Counted from the stretch's first letter, positions 33,879-43,330 are shown. The stretch: 64,000 nt of DNA from Nonomuraea sp. NEAU-A123 (GCF_018603905.1 NZ_JAHFZZ010000008.1:62001-126000), one strand, 5' to 3'. Translations and numbers: made by a program. Notes: generated from the sequence alone by a model not told the origin.

Positions 33879-34817
33879 ATGACAGTAACCAGCTATACGC
33901 ATGGGCAGGATGGCGCCATCTCGGTGGCCGGCCTGGTCAAGGCGTTCGGCTCGACCCGGGCCCTGGACGGCCTCGACCTGGTGGTGCGCACCGGCGAGGT
34001 GCACGGCTTCCTCGGCCCGAACGGCGCCGGCAAGAGCACCACGCTCCGCATCCTGCTCGGCCTGATGCGCGCCGACGCGGGCACCGCCCGGCTGCTCGGC
34101 GGCGACCCGTGGTCCGACGCCACCGCCCTGCACCGCCGCCTGGCCTACGTGCCCGGCGACGTCACCCTCTGGCCCAACCTGACCGGCGGTGAGGTGATCG
34201 ACCTGCTCGGCCGGCTACGCGGCGGGCTCGACCAGCGCCGCCGCGCCGACCTGCTGGACCGCTTCGACCTCGACCCCCGCAAGAAGGGCCGCGCCTACTC
34301 CAAGGGCAACCGGCAGAAGGTCGCCCTGGTCGCCGCCCTCGCCTCCGACGTCGAGCTGCTCATCCTGGACGAGCCGACCTCCGGCCTGGACCCGCTGATG
34401 GAGGAGGTGTTCCGCCAGGCCGTCCGCGACGAACAGCGGCGCGGCGACCGTACGGTGCTGCTGTCGAGCCACATCCTGGCCGAGGTCGAAGCCCTGTGCG
34501 ACCGCCTCACCATCATCCGCGACGGCCGCACGGTCGAGACCGGCACCCTCGCCGACCTGCGCCATCTCACCCGCACCACTATCCGGGCCGAGCTCGCCCA
34601 TTCCCCGAACGGCCTGGCCGACCTGCCCGGCGTGCACAACCTGCGTACCGGCGACGGCAGTGTCCGCTTCGACGTCGACGGCGCCGCACTCGACGCGGCG
34701 CTGCGCCACCTCACCCAGGCGGGGGTCCGCAGCCTGGTCAGCCAGCCGCCCACGCTGGAGGAGCTGTTCCTGCGTCACTACGAGCGCGACGAGACGGACC
34801 GGCAGGTGGCCCGATGA
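33879..34817 (+). CDS. ABC exporter ATP-binding protein
   Basis: 312 residues. ATP-binding domain about 8-235: Walker A GPNGAGKST, a signature region degenerate from LSGGQ (AYSKGNRQKVALVAAL, reading SKGNRQK), Walker B LLILDEPTSGLD and switch His in LLSSHIL. The C-terminal 75 residues form a DrrA-type tail. The permease ATG overlaps its stop. With that permease it forms a drug- or polyketide-export system of the kind common in actinomycetes. There is no ribosome site before ATG 33879, consistent with a leaderless message. Confidence 0.93.
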   Translation: MTVTSYTHGQDGAISVAGLVKAFGSTRALDGLDLVVRTGEVHGFLGPNGAGKSTTLRILLGLMRADAGTARLLGGDPWSDATALHRRLAYVPGDVTLWPNLTGGEVIDLLGRLRGGLDQRRRADLLDRFDLDPRKKGRAYSKGNRQKVALVAALASDVELLILDEPTSGLDPLMEEVFRQAVRDEQRRGDRTVLLSSHILAEVEALCDRLTIIRDGRTVETGTLADLRHLTRTTIRAELAHSPNGLADLPGVHNLRTGDGSVRFDVDGAALDAALRHLTQAGVRSLVSQPPTLEELFLRHYERDETDRQVAR

Positions 34818-36424
34818 CCGAGCTCGCGGGCACCGGGCGGCTGATCCGCCTCGCGCTGCGGCGCGATCGCGTGCTCCTGCCGTTGTGGATCCTCTTCCCC
34901 TGCGTGGTCCCGCTGGCGTTCATCTCCGCGTTCACCAGCGGCTTCCCCACGGCAGCGGCCCGCCAGGAGTACGCCGAGACCAGCCTGCACAACGTCGCCT
35001 TCACCGTCGCGTACGGCCCGCTGAACGGATCGAGCCTCGGCCAGTTGGTCACCTGGCGCGCGGGATTCATCCCGGTGATGATCGCGCTGTTCAGCCTGCT
35101 CACGGTCATCCGGCACACCCGTACCGAGGAGGAGGCCGGCCGTCGTGAGCTGATCGGCGCCACCGCGGTCTCGCGCCACGCGGGACTGACCGCCGCCCTG
35201 ATCCTGACCTGCGGGGCGAGCCTGGTGCTCGGCCTGGTGTCGGCTCTGTTGCTGGTCAACGCGGGCTTGGGCGCCGCCGGCTCGCTGGCCTACGGGGCAG
35301 GGCTCGCCACCACCGGCTGCGTCTTCGCCGCGACAGGCGCGGTGGTCGCCCAGCTCACCACCGGGGCCGGGAGCGCGCGCGGCATCGGGATCGCCGTCAT
35401 CGGCACCGCGTTCCTGCTGCGCGGCATCGGGGTGGTCAGCGAGAAGTCCGGCGGCGGGCTGGGCTGGCTGTCCTGGCTGTCGCCGCTCGGCTGGGCGCAT
35501 CAGTTCCGGCCGTTCAGCGGCGAACGCTGGTGGGTCCTCGCCCTCGCCGGCTGCGGGGTGGCCGCGCTCACCGCGCTGGCCGTCGCGCTGTCGGCGCGGC
35601 GAGACCTGGGCAACGGCCTGTTCCAGGCCCGCCCCGGCCCGGCAGGCGGCGCACCCGGGCTGCGCTCCCCCTTGGCGCTGGCCTGGCGGCTGCACCGTGG
35701 ATCGCTGGCGAGCCGGATCGCCGGGTTCGCCGTGGTCGGGTTCGGGCTCGGCGGCATCGCCAAGAGCATCGGCGAGTTGATGGACAACAGCTCGCCGGCG
35801 GCGCGAGAGGTCCTGGCCCGGCTGGGCGGTCAGGGCACCGTCGTCGACCAGTACCTCCAGGGCATGATGACCATGTTCGGTGTGGCCGCCGCCGCGTACG
35901 CGATCCAGGCCGCCCTCCAACTGCGAGCCGAGGAGAACGGCGGACGCGCCGAGCCCCTCCTTGCCACGCCGGTCGACCGGCTGCGCTGGGCGGGCGGCCA
36001 CTTCGTCTTCGCACTGCTCGGCCCGGCCGCCGGGCTGGCCGTCTTCGGGACGGCCATCGGCCTCGCCCACGGGCTGAACACCGGCGACGTCGGCCGCGAG
36101 CTACCCCGCGCCCTGGGCGCCGCCCTCGTACAGGTGCCCGCGGTGTGGGTGTTCGCCGGACTCGCCTTGGCGCTGTTCGGCCTGCTGCCCCGGCTGGCCG
36201 CCGGCGCGTTCGCCGTGCTGCTGGTGAGCCTGCTGTTCGGCTGGGTCGGCGGCGAGCTGAAGCTGAGCCAGTGGGTGATCGACCTGTCGGTCTTCGCCCA
36301 CGTGCCGCTGCTTCCCGGCGGCGAATTGACCGTGCTGCCGCTGATCGTGCTCACCGCGATGGCGGCGGCCCTCACCCTGGCGGGCCTGCTCGGCCTGCGC
36401 CGCCGCGACCTACCTGTGGGCTGA
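34814..36424 (+). CDS. ABC exporter permease, large two-repeat type
   Basis: 536 residues with about twelve hydrophobic helices arranged as two six-helix halves (second half begins near residue 300, LAWRLHRGSLASRIAGFAVV). This is the layout of the 'exporter of polyketide antibiotics' permeases. RTEEEAGRRELIGATAVSR and RAEENGGRAEPLLATPVDR are the matching cytoplasmic loops of the halves. It is translationally coupled to the ATPase (ATGA). Its substrate is unknown; no biosynthetic cluster or resistance gene lies beside it. Confidence 0.9.
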   Translation: MTELAGTGRLIRLALRRDRVLLPLWILFPCVVPLAFISAFTSGFPTAAARQEYAETSLHNVAFTVAYGPLNGSSLGQLVTWRAGFIPVMIALFSLLTVIRHTRTEEEAGRRELIGATAVSRHAGLTAALILTCGASLVLGLVSALLLVNAGLGAAGSLAYGAGLATTGCVFAATGAVVAQLTTGAGSARGIGIAVIGTAFLLRGIGVVSEKSGGGLGWLSWLSPLGWAHQFRPFSGERWWVLALAGCGVAALTALAVALSARRDLGNGLFQARPGPAGGAPGLRSPLALAWRLHRGSLASRIAGFAVVGFGLGGIAKSIGELMDNSSPAAREVLARLGGQGTVVDQYLQGMMTMFGVAAAAYAIQAALQLRAEENGGRAEPLLATPVDRLRWAGGHFVFALLGPAAGLAVFGTAIGLAHGLNTGDVGRELPRALGAALVQVPAVWVFAGLALALFGLLPRLAAGAFAVLLVSLLFGWVGGELKLSQWVIDLSVFAHVPLLPGGELTVLPLIVLTAMAAALTLAGLLGLRRRDLPVG

Positions 36425-36660
36425 CCGATATGTCGACCAGCGGAGCGGGGTGGACCAACGATCCCGTCGGCACGGATGATCGCCACTCCCGCACATCTGT
36501 TGACAGGCGTTACCAACCAAGCGCATGCTTCATGCTGTGACGGGGGCCACACCCCCCAGCTCGTCCGTAGCCGTCGCACCCGGCGCGAGGTGCCACCGCG
36601 GTTGTTCCTCCGACCACTGCGCTGCCCGCAGCGCACGCACGGTGAAGGGATCGATCCACC

Positions 36661-38445
36661 ATGGCCGATTCGACGCCCGCCACGGCCCCCGCAACAACCA
36701 CAGACGGACCCAGCCGCCGCACCCTGCTGCGCGGCGCCGCCATCGCCGGCGGAGTCCTCATGACCGAAGCGGCGCTGGGCCGCGCACCCGCGTACGCCGA
36801 CGTCGAATACGACGTGGTGATCGTCGGATCGGGCGCGGCCGGGATGACCGCCGCGCTCACCGCGGCCAAGCGCGGGTTGCAGACGGTGGTGATCGAGAAG
36901 GCGCCGACGTTCGGCGGGTCGGCGGCCCGGTCCGGCGCCGGGATCTGGATACCGAACAACGAGGTGATCCTGGCCGCCGGAGTCCCGGACACCCCGGCCA
37001 AGGCCGCCTCCTACCTCGCCCGCGTCGTCGGCGACACGGTGCCCGTAGCGCGGCAGCAGGCGTTCCTGGCGAACGGCCCGGCCATGATCTCGTTCGTGAT
37101 GCGGAACAGCCCGCTGCGGTTCCGGTGGATGGAGGGCTACTCCGACTACTATCCCGACTTCCCCGGCGGGATGCCGAACGGCCGCTCCATCGAGCCCGAC
37201 CAACTGGACGGGAACATCCTCGGCGCCGAACTCGCCCGGCTGAACCCCTCCTACATCCCCACTCCGGCCGGCCTGGTCGTCTTCAGCGCCGACTACAAGT
37301 GGCTGACCCTCAGCGCGGTCAACCCGAAGGGTCTGGAGGTGAGCGCCGCGTGCCTGGCCAGAGGCACCGCGGCCGCGCTCCGCGGCGAGAAGCCGCTCAC
37401 CATGGGCCAGTCCCTGGCGGCCGGGCTCCGCGCCGGGCTGCTCGCGGCCGGCGTGCCGGTATGGCTGAACACCCCGCTCCTCGACCTACGCGTCGAAGGC
37501 GGCCGCGTCACCGGCGTGGTCGTGACGCGGAACGGCGTGGAGACACTGATCAAGGCCCGCCGCGGGGTCATCGTGGGTTCGGGCGGGTTCGAGCACAGCG
37601 CGGCGATGCGCGCGGAGTTCCAGCGGCAGCCCATCGGGACCGGCTGGACGGTCGGCGCCAAGGAGAACACCGGCGACGGCATCGAGGCGGGCGAACGGGC
37701 CGGGGCCGCGCTGGACCTGATGGACGACGCCTGGTGGGGACCGGCCATCCCGCTGCCCGACCAGCCGTACTTCTGCCTGGCCGAACGTACGCTGCCCGGC
37801 TGCATCCTGGTCAACGGGAACGGCGTGCGCTTCGTCAACGAGGGCGCGCCCTACAGCGACGTGGTCCACGTCATGTACGACCGCAACACCGCCGCGTCGC
37901 CGCACATCCCCGCCTGGCTGATCGTCGACCAGAACTACCGCAACCGCTACCTGTTCAAGGACGTCGCGCCGCTGCTGCCGCTGCCCGACTCCTGGTTCAC
38001 CAGCGGCGCCGCCTTCAAGGCCGCGACGGTCGAACAGCTGGCGCAGAAGATCGGCGTCCCGGCGGCGGCGCTGCGTGCCACGGTCACCCGGTTCAACGGG
38101 TTCGCGCTGACCGGCAAGGACACCGACTTCCACCGTGGCGACAGTGTTTATGACCGCTATTACGCCGATCCCTTCGTCCAGCCCAACCCCTGCCTGGCGC
38201 CGCTGTGGCTGCCGCCCTTCTACGCGTTCAAGATCGTCCCGGGCGATCTGGGCACCAAGGGCGGGATGCGTACGGACGCGCGGGCGCGGGTGCTCCGGGT
38301 GGACGGCTCGGTCATCCCCGGCCTGTACGCGGCCGGCAACGCCAGCGGCGCCGTCATGGGACACAGCTACGCCGGCGCCGGCTCGACCATCGGCCCGGCC
38401 ATGACCTTCGGCTACCTGGCGGCGAACGACATCGCCGACTCCTAG
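36661..38445 (+). CDS. Tat-exported FAD-dependent oxidoreductase, KstD-like
   Basis: 594 residues. The N-terminus carries a twin-arginine signal (SRRTLLRG then a hydrophobic stretch to about residue 46). The FAD-binding motif VVIVGSGAAGMTAAL follows at about 52-66. GGSAARSGAGIWIPNN and the C-terminal GLYAAGNASGAVMGHSYAGAGSTIGPAMTFG match 3-ketosteroid delta-1-dehydrogenases and flavocytochrome-c-like FAD_binding_2 enzymes. It could desaturate a steroid or reduce an enoate. Tat export of this family is unusual. A possible promoter TTGACA lies at 36500. GAAGGGA precedes the ATG. Confidence 0.88.
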   Translation: MADSTPATAPATTTDGPSRRTLLRGAAIAGGVLMTEAALGRAPAYADVEYDVVIVGSGAAGMTAALTAAKRGLQTVVIEKAPTFGGSAARSGAGIWIPNNEVILAAGVPDTPAKAASYLARVVGDTVPVARQQAFLANGPAMISFVMRNSPLRFRWMEGYSDYYPDFPGGMPNGRSIEPDQLDGNILGAELARLNPSYIPTPAGLVVFSADYKWLTLSAVNPKGLEVSAACLARGTAAALRGEKPLTMGQSLAAGLRAGLLAAGVPVWLNTPLLDLRVEGGRVTGVVVTRNGVETLIKARRGVIVGSGGFEHSAAMRAEFQRQPIGTGWTVGAKENTGDGIEAGERAGAALDLMDDAWWGPAIPLPDQPYFCLAERTLPGCILVNGNGVRFVNEGAPYSDVVHVMYDRNTAASPHIPAWLIVDQNYRNRYLFKDVAPLLPLPDSWFTSGAAFKAATVEQLAQKIGVPAAALRATVTRFNGFALTGKDTDFHRGDSVYDRYYADPFVQPNPCLAPLWLPPFYAFKIVPGDLGTKGGMRTDARARVLRVDGSVIPGLYAAGNASGAVMGHSYAGAGSTIGPAMTFGYLAANDIADS

Positions 38446-38509
38446 ACGGTCACCGAGGGATAGAGTCTGATCACCTTCCGTCGAGGCTCGGACGGGGCGG
38501 CCGTCGCCG

Positions 38510-41500
38510 GTGAACGATGGGCGGATGATCGGCAAGCTCGTCAGGTGGTCCCTGGCGGCCATCGTCCCGCCTTCGGTGGCGATCGCCGGATGGGGACCTC
38601 AGATATGGGACAACCCGGTAGTCACCGGCATCCTCCTCGCCCTCTATGAGGGCCTGCTCGCGCTCGGGCTCTTCGCCGGGAAGATCCTCGGAGAGGTGGC
38701 AGGGCGCTGGCGGCAACGGATCGTCGACAGCGCCGACCGGGCGGTGGGGCGGCGCGTGTCCCGCTTCGACAAGCGCTACCGGGAGTCCCTGCTGGGCAGC
38801 CTCCGCTACATCGATCTCAAGGGGCTGCCCACCATCGGCTACTACACCCCCGAACTCGACGAGGTCTTCATCGACGTGAGCCTCGCCTACCGGGCGCCCC
38901 GCGAGGTACGCCAGGACGTGCTCGCCCAGTTGCCCGCCGAGGTGATCGACCGCCATTCGATCGGCGAGTTCCTCGACCGGCGGCGCCCCGTGGTGCTGGC
39001 GATCGTCGGCGTCCCCGGCAGCGGGAAGAGCACCCTGCTACGCCATACCGCCCAGCAGATCTGCCGGGCCGGGCGGGGGCGGCGCCGTAGCGTGCCGATC
39101 CTGCTCTACCTGCGCGACCACGCCGCCGAGATCATCGCGGCACCGCAGGTCACGCTGCCGCAGTTGGTACGGAACACAGTGGAGCCGGGCGTCAAGGAGC
39201 CGGCCGGCTGGTTCGAGGAGAAGCTGCGGGACGGCGAGTGCGTCGTCATGCTCGACGGCCTGGACGAGGTCGCCGGCCAGGAGGACCGCAGGGGCGTCGC
39301 CGACTGGGTAGAGGCCCAGATCAGGCGTTACCCCAAGAACGACTACGCGATCACCTCGCGGCCACGGGGCTACCTGTCGGCCCGGATCGACGGCGCGACG
39401 GTGCTCCAGGTGTGCAGCTTCACGGACGAGCAGATCGGCCGGTTCGTCCGGAGCTGGTACGCCGCCGTCGAGAAGCGCGGCGACGGCACGCCGGCCGCCG
39501 ACGTGCGGCGGCTCGCCGAGGCCGCGGCCGACGACCTGCTCGACCGGCTGAACCGCACTCCCGAGCTGTACGAACTGACGATCAACCCGCTGCTGCTGAC
39601 CATGATCGCCAACGTCCATCGCCATCCGGGCTCGCTGCCGGAGAGCCGGGAGCGCCTGTACAGCGAGATCTGCCAGGTGATGCTCTGGCGACGGCACAAG
39701 GCCAAGGACATCCCGCTCGAACTGAGCGGCGACAAGAAGGAGGTGCTGCTGCGCAGGGTCGCGCTGGCGATGATGCGACGCGGGGTGCGCGACCTGCCGG
39801 GCACCGCCGTACTGGCCGAGATCCGGCCGGCCCTGCGCCGCATGGCCACGAAACTGACCGCGGAGGACTTCCTGTGCGACGTCCGGTCGAACGGCCTGCT
39901 CATCGAGCGCGAGGGCGACGTCTACTCCTTCGCGCACCACACCTTCCAGGAGTACCTGGCCGCCGCGCACATCCGTGACAAGGGCCGGCCCGACGTCCTG
40001 GTCGGCGCCGTCGACGACGTGTGGTGGCGGGAGACCACTCTCCTGTACGCCGCCCGCTCCGACGCCGACCCGATCGTGGCGGCCTGCCTGTCCTCGGGCA
40101 CCGTCACCGCGCTGTCGCTGGCCTTCGACTGCGCCGTGGAGGGCAGCGAGCTGGACCCCGCCCTGCGTGAGCGGCTCGACCGGCTCCTGGGCTCCGCGTT
40201 CACCCCCCAGGCCGACCCCGAGCGCCGCCGGCTCATGGCCGGCGTGCTGGTCGCCCGCCATCTCCGCCACCTGACCAGGACCGGCGACGGCGGACGCGTC
40301 TGCGGACGCCCGATCACCGCGGGCATCTACTGGCTGTACGTACGCGACACGCGGGCTCCGGAGCCGGACGGCCCGGCCAGGGTCGAGCCCCTCGTGCACG
40401 GGCAGTGCGGCGACGACCCGATCACCGGCGTCCGCGCGCGAGACGCGGCGGCCTTCGTCCACTGGGTCAACGGCGTCACCGGCAACGAGCCCGGCTACCG
40501 GCTGCCGACCCTCGGCCAGATCGAGAATCCCGCGGTTCAGCGCGCGCTCAACCCAGGGCCGCCGTTGCTGAGCGCCTGGAGCGAGCCCGGCGATTACCGC
40601 TGTCCCGTGCTGTGGACGCCTCCCGGCGCCGGGGACCCCTACGCGATCGACGCCGCCACGCTGATCCGGCACGTCAACGACGACGTCCGCCGCTCCATGC
40701 GCACCTTCGTCCGCCTGCTCCTGCTGCGCGCCATCGTCAGCGCCCGCGTGCTGCGCCGCGGCCTCGACCTCGTCCCCGTCTTCGATCCGGCGCTCGACCA
40801 CGTTCGCGACCACGCCTTCGACCTGAGCCGGACCGTCGATCACGTACGCGGGCTCGGCGACGCCTTCGGAATCGCCCATCCGGCCGGCCTCGATCAGATG
40901 GAGGCCGACCTCCGCGAGCTAAGCCGATGCCTCGACCACGAGCGTGAGCGCGCCCACGGCCTCGCGGACGCCCTGGCCGCGTCCTTCTCCCACGCCCGGA
41001 CCGCGCACTCCTCCGATGCCCTTGACCCGATGCTCGAACCCGAACTCGGCCTCGACCACGCCCCCGGCCTCGATCACGCCTTCGACCGGTCTCTCGACCG
41101 GGTCATGGGACGCGCGCTGTCGCACGCTCTGGCCCGGGTCCTGCGCCTGAACCCGGCGCCCGCCGACTGGCCCGCCGAATTCTCCCGGGCGTTCATCGAG
41201 CAGGCCGGCCTGCCGGCAGGCCCGTACGTCGTGCCGCCGGACACACTGAGAGACAGACTGCGCACGGCGGACAAGGCGCTCAGGAGCCTCCTCGGCCCGC
41301 TCAACGAGGGCCCATGGGCGCACCGGATCGCCGACGGGCTGCGCAAGACGGCGGCGCCGGTGTTCGGCCGCCGCGAGCGGCTCACCTCCGGACCCGCGAC
41401 GACCATGCGGCTGGCGGCGCTCTGCCTGGCCGCCGAGGCCGGCACCCGCGGCGCGAACGAGCTCGCCGTGGCCTTCCGCGAGCTCGCCGCCGGAATCACC

Positions 41501-41566
41501 CTCCTCGAACGGCGCTCCCATGGAGAACTGCCACCCACGGAAACCATCATTCTTGCCACCGTCTGA
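38510..41566 (+). CDS. NACHT-domain STAND ATPase with FGE-like domain
   Basis: 1018 residues. Two hydrophobic helices (about 8-30, 38-60) anchor the N-terminus. The NACHT ATPase has Walker A GVPGSGKST (167-175), Walker B VVMLDGLDEV with D249 and E253, and sensor-like TSRPRGY. It is followed by helical NACHT-associated segments to about 590. Residues about 605-705 resemble the formylglycine-generating-enzyme/SUMF1 fold (DDPITGVRARDAAAFVHWV, then YRLPTLGQIE) but lack obvious catalytic Cys. A stretch about 760-890 repeats LDH/DHA units. Bacterial NACHT proteins include antiphage sensors. GTG 38510 or ATG 38525 could start it. Confidence 0.88.
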   Translation: MNDGRMIGKLVRWSLAAIVPPSVAIAGWGPQIWDNPVVTGILLALYEGLLALGLFAGKILGEVAGRWRQRIVDSADRAVGRRVSRFDKRYRESLLGSLRYIDLKGLPTIGYYTPELDEVFIDVSLAYRAPREVRQDVLAQLPAEVIDRHSIGEFLDRRRPVVLAIVGVPGSGKSTLLRHTAQQICRAGRGRRRSVPILLYLRDHAAEIIAAPQVTLPQLVRNTVEPGVKEPAGWFEEKLRDGECVVMLDGLDEVAGQEDRRGVADWVEAQIRRYPKNDYAITSRPRGYLSARIDGATVLQVCSFTDEQIGRFVRSWYAAVEKRGDGTPAADVRRLAEAAADDLLDRLNRTPELYELTINPLLLTMIANVHRHPGSLPESRERLYSEICQVMLWRRHKAKDIPLELSGDKKEVLLRRVALAMMRRGVRDLPGTAVLAEIRPALRRMATKLTAEDFLCDVRSNGLLIEREGDVYSFAHHTFQEYLAAAHIRDKGRPDVLVGAVDDVWWRETTLLYAARSDADPIVAACLSSGTVTALSLAFDCAVEGSELDPALRERLDRLLGSAFTPQADPERRRLMAGVLVARHLRHLTRTGDGGRVCGRPITAGIYWLYVRDTRAPEPDGPARVEPLVHGQCGDDPITGVRARDAAAFVHWVNGVTGNEPGYRLPTLGQIENPAVQRALNPGPPLLSAWSEPGDYRCPVLWTPPGAGDPYAIDAATLIRHVNDDVRRSMRTFVRLLLLRAIVSARVLRRGLDLVPVFDPALDHVRDHAFDLSRTVDHVRGLGDAFGIAHPAGLDQMEADLRELSRCLDHERERAHGLADALAASFSHARTAHSSDALDPMLEPELGLDHAPGLDHAFDRSLDRVMGRALSHALARVLRLNPAPADWPAEFSRAFIEQAGLPAGPYVVPPDTLRDRLRTADKALRSLLGPLNEGPWAHRIADGLRKTAAPVFGRRERLTSGPATTMRLAALCLAAEAGTRGANELAVAFRELAAGITLLERRSHGELPPTETIILATV

Positions 41567-41582
41567 ATTTATAACGATAAAT
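41567..41582. promoter_or_regulatory. AT-rich inverted repeat before MFS gene
   Basis: ATTTAT-AACG-ATAAAT is a perfect inverted repeat directly after the NACHT stop codon, conspicuous in this GC-rich DNA. It could be a regulator site for the MFS gene 80 bases downstream; as a terminator stem it would be weak. Confidence 0.35.
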
Positions 41583-41662
41583 CAGATAATGTCGCTTTTT
41601 CGCATCGACCTATTGTGCCGGTAATCACGTCACAGATTGAAATTCACTCCCAGAAGGACCAT

Positions 41663-42973
41663 GTGACGCGGGATACTGGCACAATGCGCGATTCCACCGT
41701 GCCTGCCGGCTATTTTCGCCCGATGCCGAGGCCCGCACTCATCGCGGCCACCATCGGCCACGCACTGGAATGGTTCGACTGGAACGCGTACGCGATCTTC
41801 TCCGTATTCTTCGCCGGCCAGTTCTTCCCCGCCGACGATCCCGCCCTCGCCCGGATCAAGGCCATGATGATCTTCGGGATCGGCTTCTTCTTCCGCCCGC
41901 TCGGCGGCATCCTGCTCGGCAGCTACACCGACCGGTTCGGCCGGCGCGGCGGCCTGACGCTGTCCGTGCTCCTGGTGTCGGGCGGCAGCCTGATCGTGGC
42001 GGTGTGCCCGACCTACGCGGAGATCGGGCTGCTGGCGCCGGCGTTGCTGCTGCTGGCCAGGATCGTGCAAGGGCTGTCCACGGGCGGGGAGATGGCGGCC
42101 GCCGCCACCTACCTCGCCGAGGTCTCCCCACCCGGCCGCCGCGGGTTCTATTCCAGCTTCGCCTACGTCACCGGCACGCTCGGCCCCTTGACCGCCACGC
42201 TGCTGGCGGAATTACTCTTCACCGTCCTGGACGAATCCGGCCTGACCGCATGGGGCTGGCGTGTGCCGTTCGCGGTCGGCGCCCTGCTCGGGATCTACGG
42301 CCTGTACCGGCGGCAGACCTTGCCCGAGACCGACTCCTTCCTGGCCGGACGGGACCTCCGCGTGCGCCGCCCCACCTGGGAGGTGCTCCGCAGGCATCCG
42401 GTCAGCGGATTCCGTGTGATCGGCTTCACCATCGGCGCGACGGTCGTCTACTACACGTTCCTGGTCTATCTGCCGAGTTATGCCCAGGACAACTTTGGGA
42501 TGCCGGCGAAGTCCGCGCTGTGGGCGTCGGTGATCGCGCAGTCTGCCATGATCGCTGTGCTGCCGCTGTTGGGCGCCCTGTCCGACCGGATCGGGCGCAA
42601 GCCGTTGCTGTGCGCCTTCGCCGCGGGCTACGCGGTGCTCATCGTCCCGCTGTTCACGCTGCTGAACTCGACGCCCGAGTCACTGGTGCTCGTGATGACC
42701 GCTGGGCTGCTGCTGTTCGGCTGCTATGCCGCCGTCGCGCCGACCGCCATGGCGGAGCTGTTTCCCACGCAGGTGCGCTCGGTCGGCCTGGGGATGCCTT
42801 ATTCGCTGACCGTGGCGGTGTTCGGCGGCACGTCACCGTACCTGGTCGAGCGGCTGACCGACAGCGGGCATGCCCAGTGGTTCCCCTGGTATCTCGCGGT
42901 GCTGTGCCTGATCAGCCTGGTCGTGTTCCTGACCGCCCGCGAGACGAAAGGCATCGACCTTGACCAGTGCTAG
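41663..42973 (+). CDS. MFS transporter, metabolite:H+ symporter type
   Basis: 436 residues from GTG 41663 (AGAAGGA four bases upstream); ATG 41684 is an alternative. Twelve membrane helices. Signatures of the metabolite/H+ symporter group (ProP, KgtP, ShiA) are GHALEWFDWNAYAIFSVFF near the start, GSYTDRFGRRGGLTLSVLL in loop 2-3 and GALSDRIGRKPLL in the second half. It imports a carboxylate, betaine or sugar acid; the substrate is not evident. It contains one TTA codon (42212). Its 3' end overlaps a convergent gene by 141 bases. Confidence 0.92.
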   Translation: MTRDTGTMRDSTVPAGYFRPMPRPALIAATIGHALEWFDWNAYAIFSVFFAGQFFPADDPALARIKAMMIFGIGFFFRPLGGILLGSYTDRFGRRGGLTLSVLLVSGGSLIVAVCPTYAEIGLLAPALLLLARIVQGLSTGGEMAAAATYLAEVSPPGRRGFYSSFAYVTGTLGPLTATLLAELLFTVLDESGLTAWGWRVPFAVGALLGIYGLYRRQTLPETDSFLAGRDLRVRRPTWEVLRRHPVSGFRVIGFTIGATVVYYTFLVYLPSYAQDNFGMPAKSALWASVIAQSAMIAVLPLLGALSDRIGRKPLLCAFAAGYAVLIVPLFTLLNSTPESLVLVMTAGLLLFGCYAAVAPTAMAELFPTQVRSVGLGMPYSLTVAVFGGTSPYLVERLTDSGHAQWFPWYLAVLCLISLVVFLTARETKGIDLDQC

Positions 42974-43330
42974 CCGCGCGGGCAGGGTCGCCAGTGCCAC
43001 CGCGTACGCCAGGCCGTACCAGAGCGAGTCGAGCCCGGCCGGCACGGCGGCGAGGCTGAGCGCCGCGACCAGGCCGAGCAGCGTGGCGGCGACGGCCGGG
43101 CGCCGGGCGGCCACCGCCACGACCGCGGCGCCGCCCAGGACGCCCACGGCGGCGAGAAGGTCGAGCAGCAGCCACGCGTCCAGCAGCCCGGCCCGTGCGA
43201 TCGCGTGCAGCAGCGGCCCCGGCACCGATCCGGTCCAAATCCAGGTGAGCCCGTCGTCCATCAGGTTGACGGCTGTGGGGAACGCCACCAGCACGCTCAC
43301 CACCCAGGTGCGCCGGTGGCGGCTGATCAC
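42833..43330 (-). CDS. Small integral membrane protein with C-terminal extension
   Basis: 165 residues from a GTG overlapping the upstream stop (GTGA). Four hydrophobic helices cover about 8-120. The core matches the protein at 17467-17826 (PTAVNLMDDGLTWIWT, IARAGLLDAWLLLDLLAA, LWYGLAYAVAL). It then carries about 45 extra polar residues (KVDAFRLAGGQEHDQADQA...) read antisense through the MFS gene, which suggests loss of the original stop codon. It is the third gene of the second sigma module. The function is unknown. Confidence 0.75.
   Translation of the reverse strand: MISRHRRTWVVSVLVAFPTAVNLMDDGLTWIWTGSVPGPLLHAIARAGLLDAWLLLDLLAAVGVLGGAAVVAVAARRPAVAATLLGLVAALSLAAVPAGLDSLWYGLAYAVALATLPARLALVKVDAFRLAGGQEHDQADQAQHREIPGEPLGMPAVGQPLDQVR

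Noticed and set aside
38510..41566. Active formylglycine-generating enzyme in the NACHT protein
   Set aside because: The FGE-like part keeps fold motifs but shows no catalytic cysteine pair, and no sulfatase gene is nearby.
41567..41582. LacI-type operator before the MFS gene
   Set aside because: The repeat is symmetrical about AA|CG rather than a central CG, so it does not fit the LacI pattern; listed only as an AT-rich inverted repeat.
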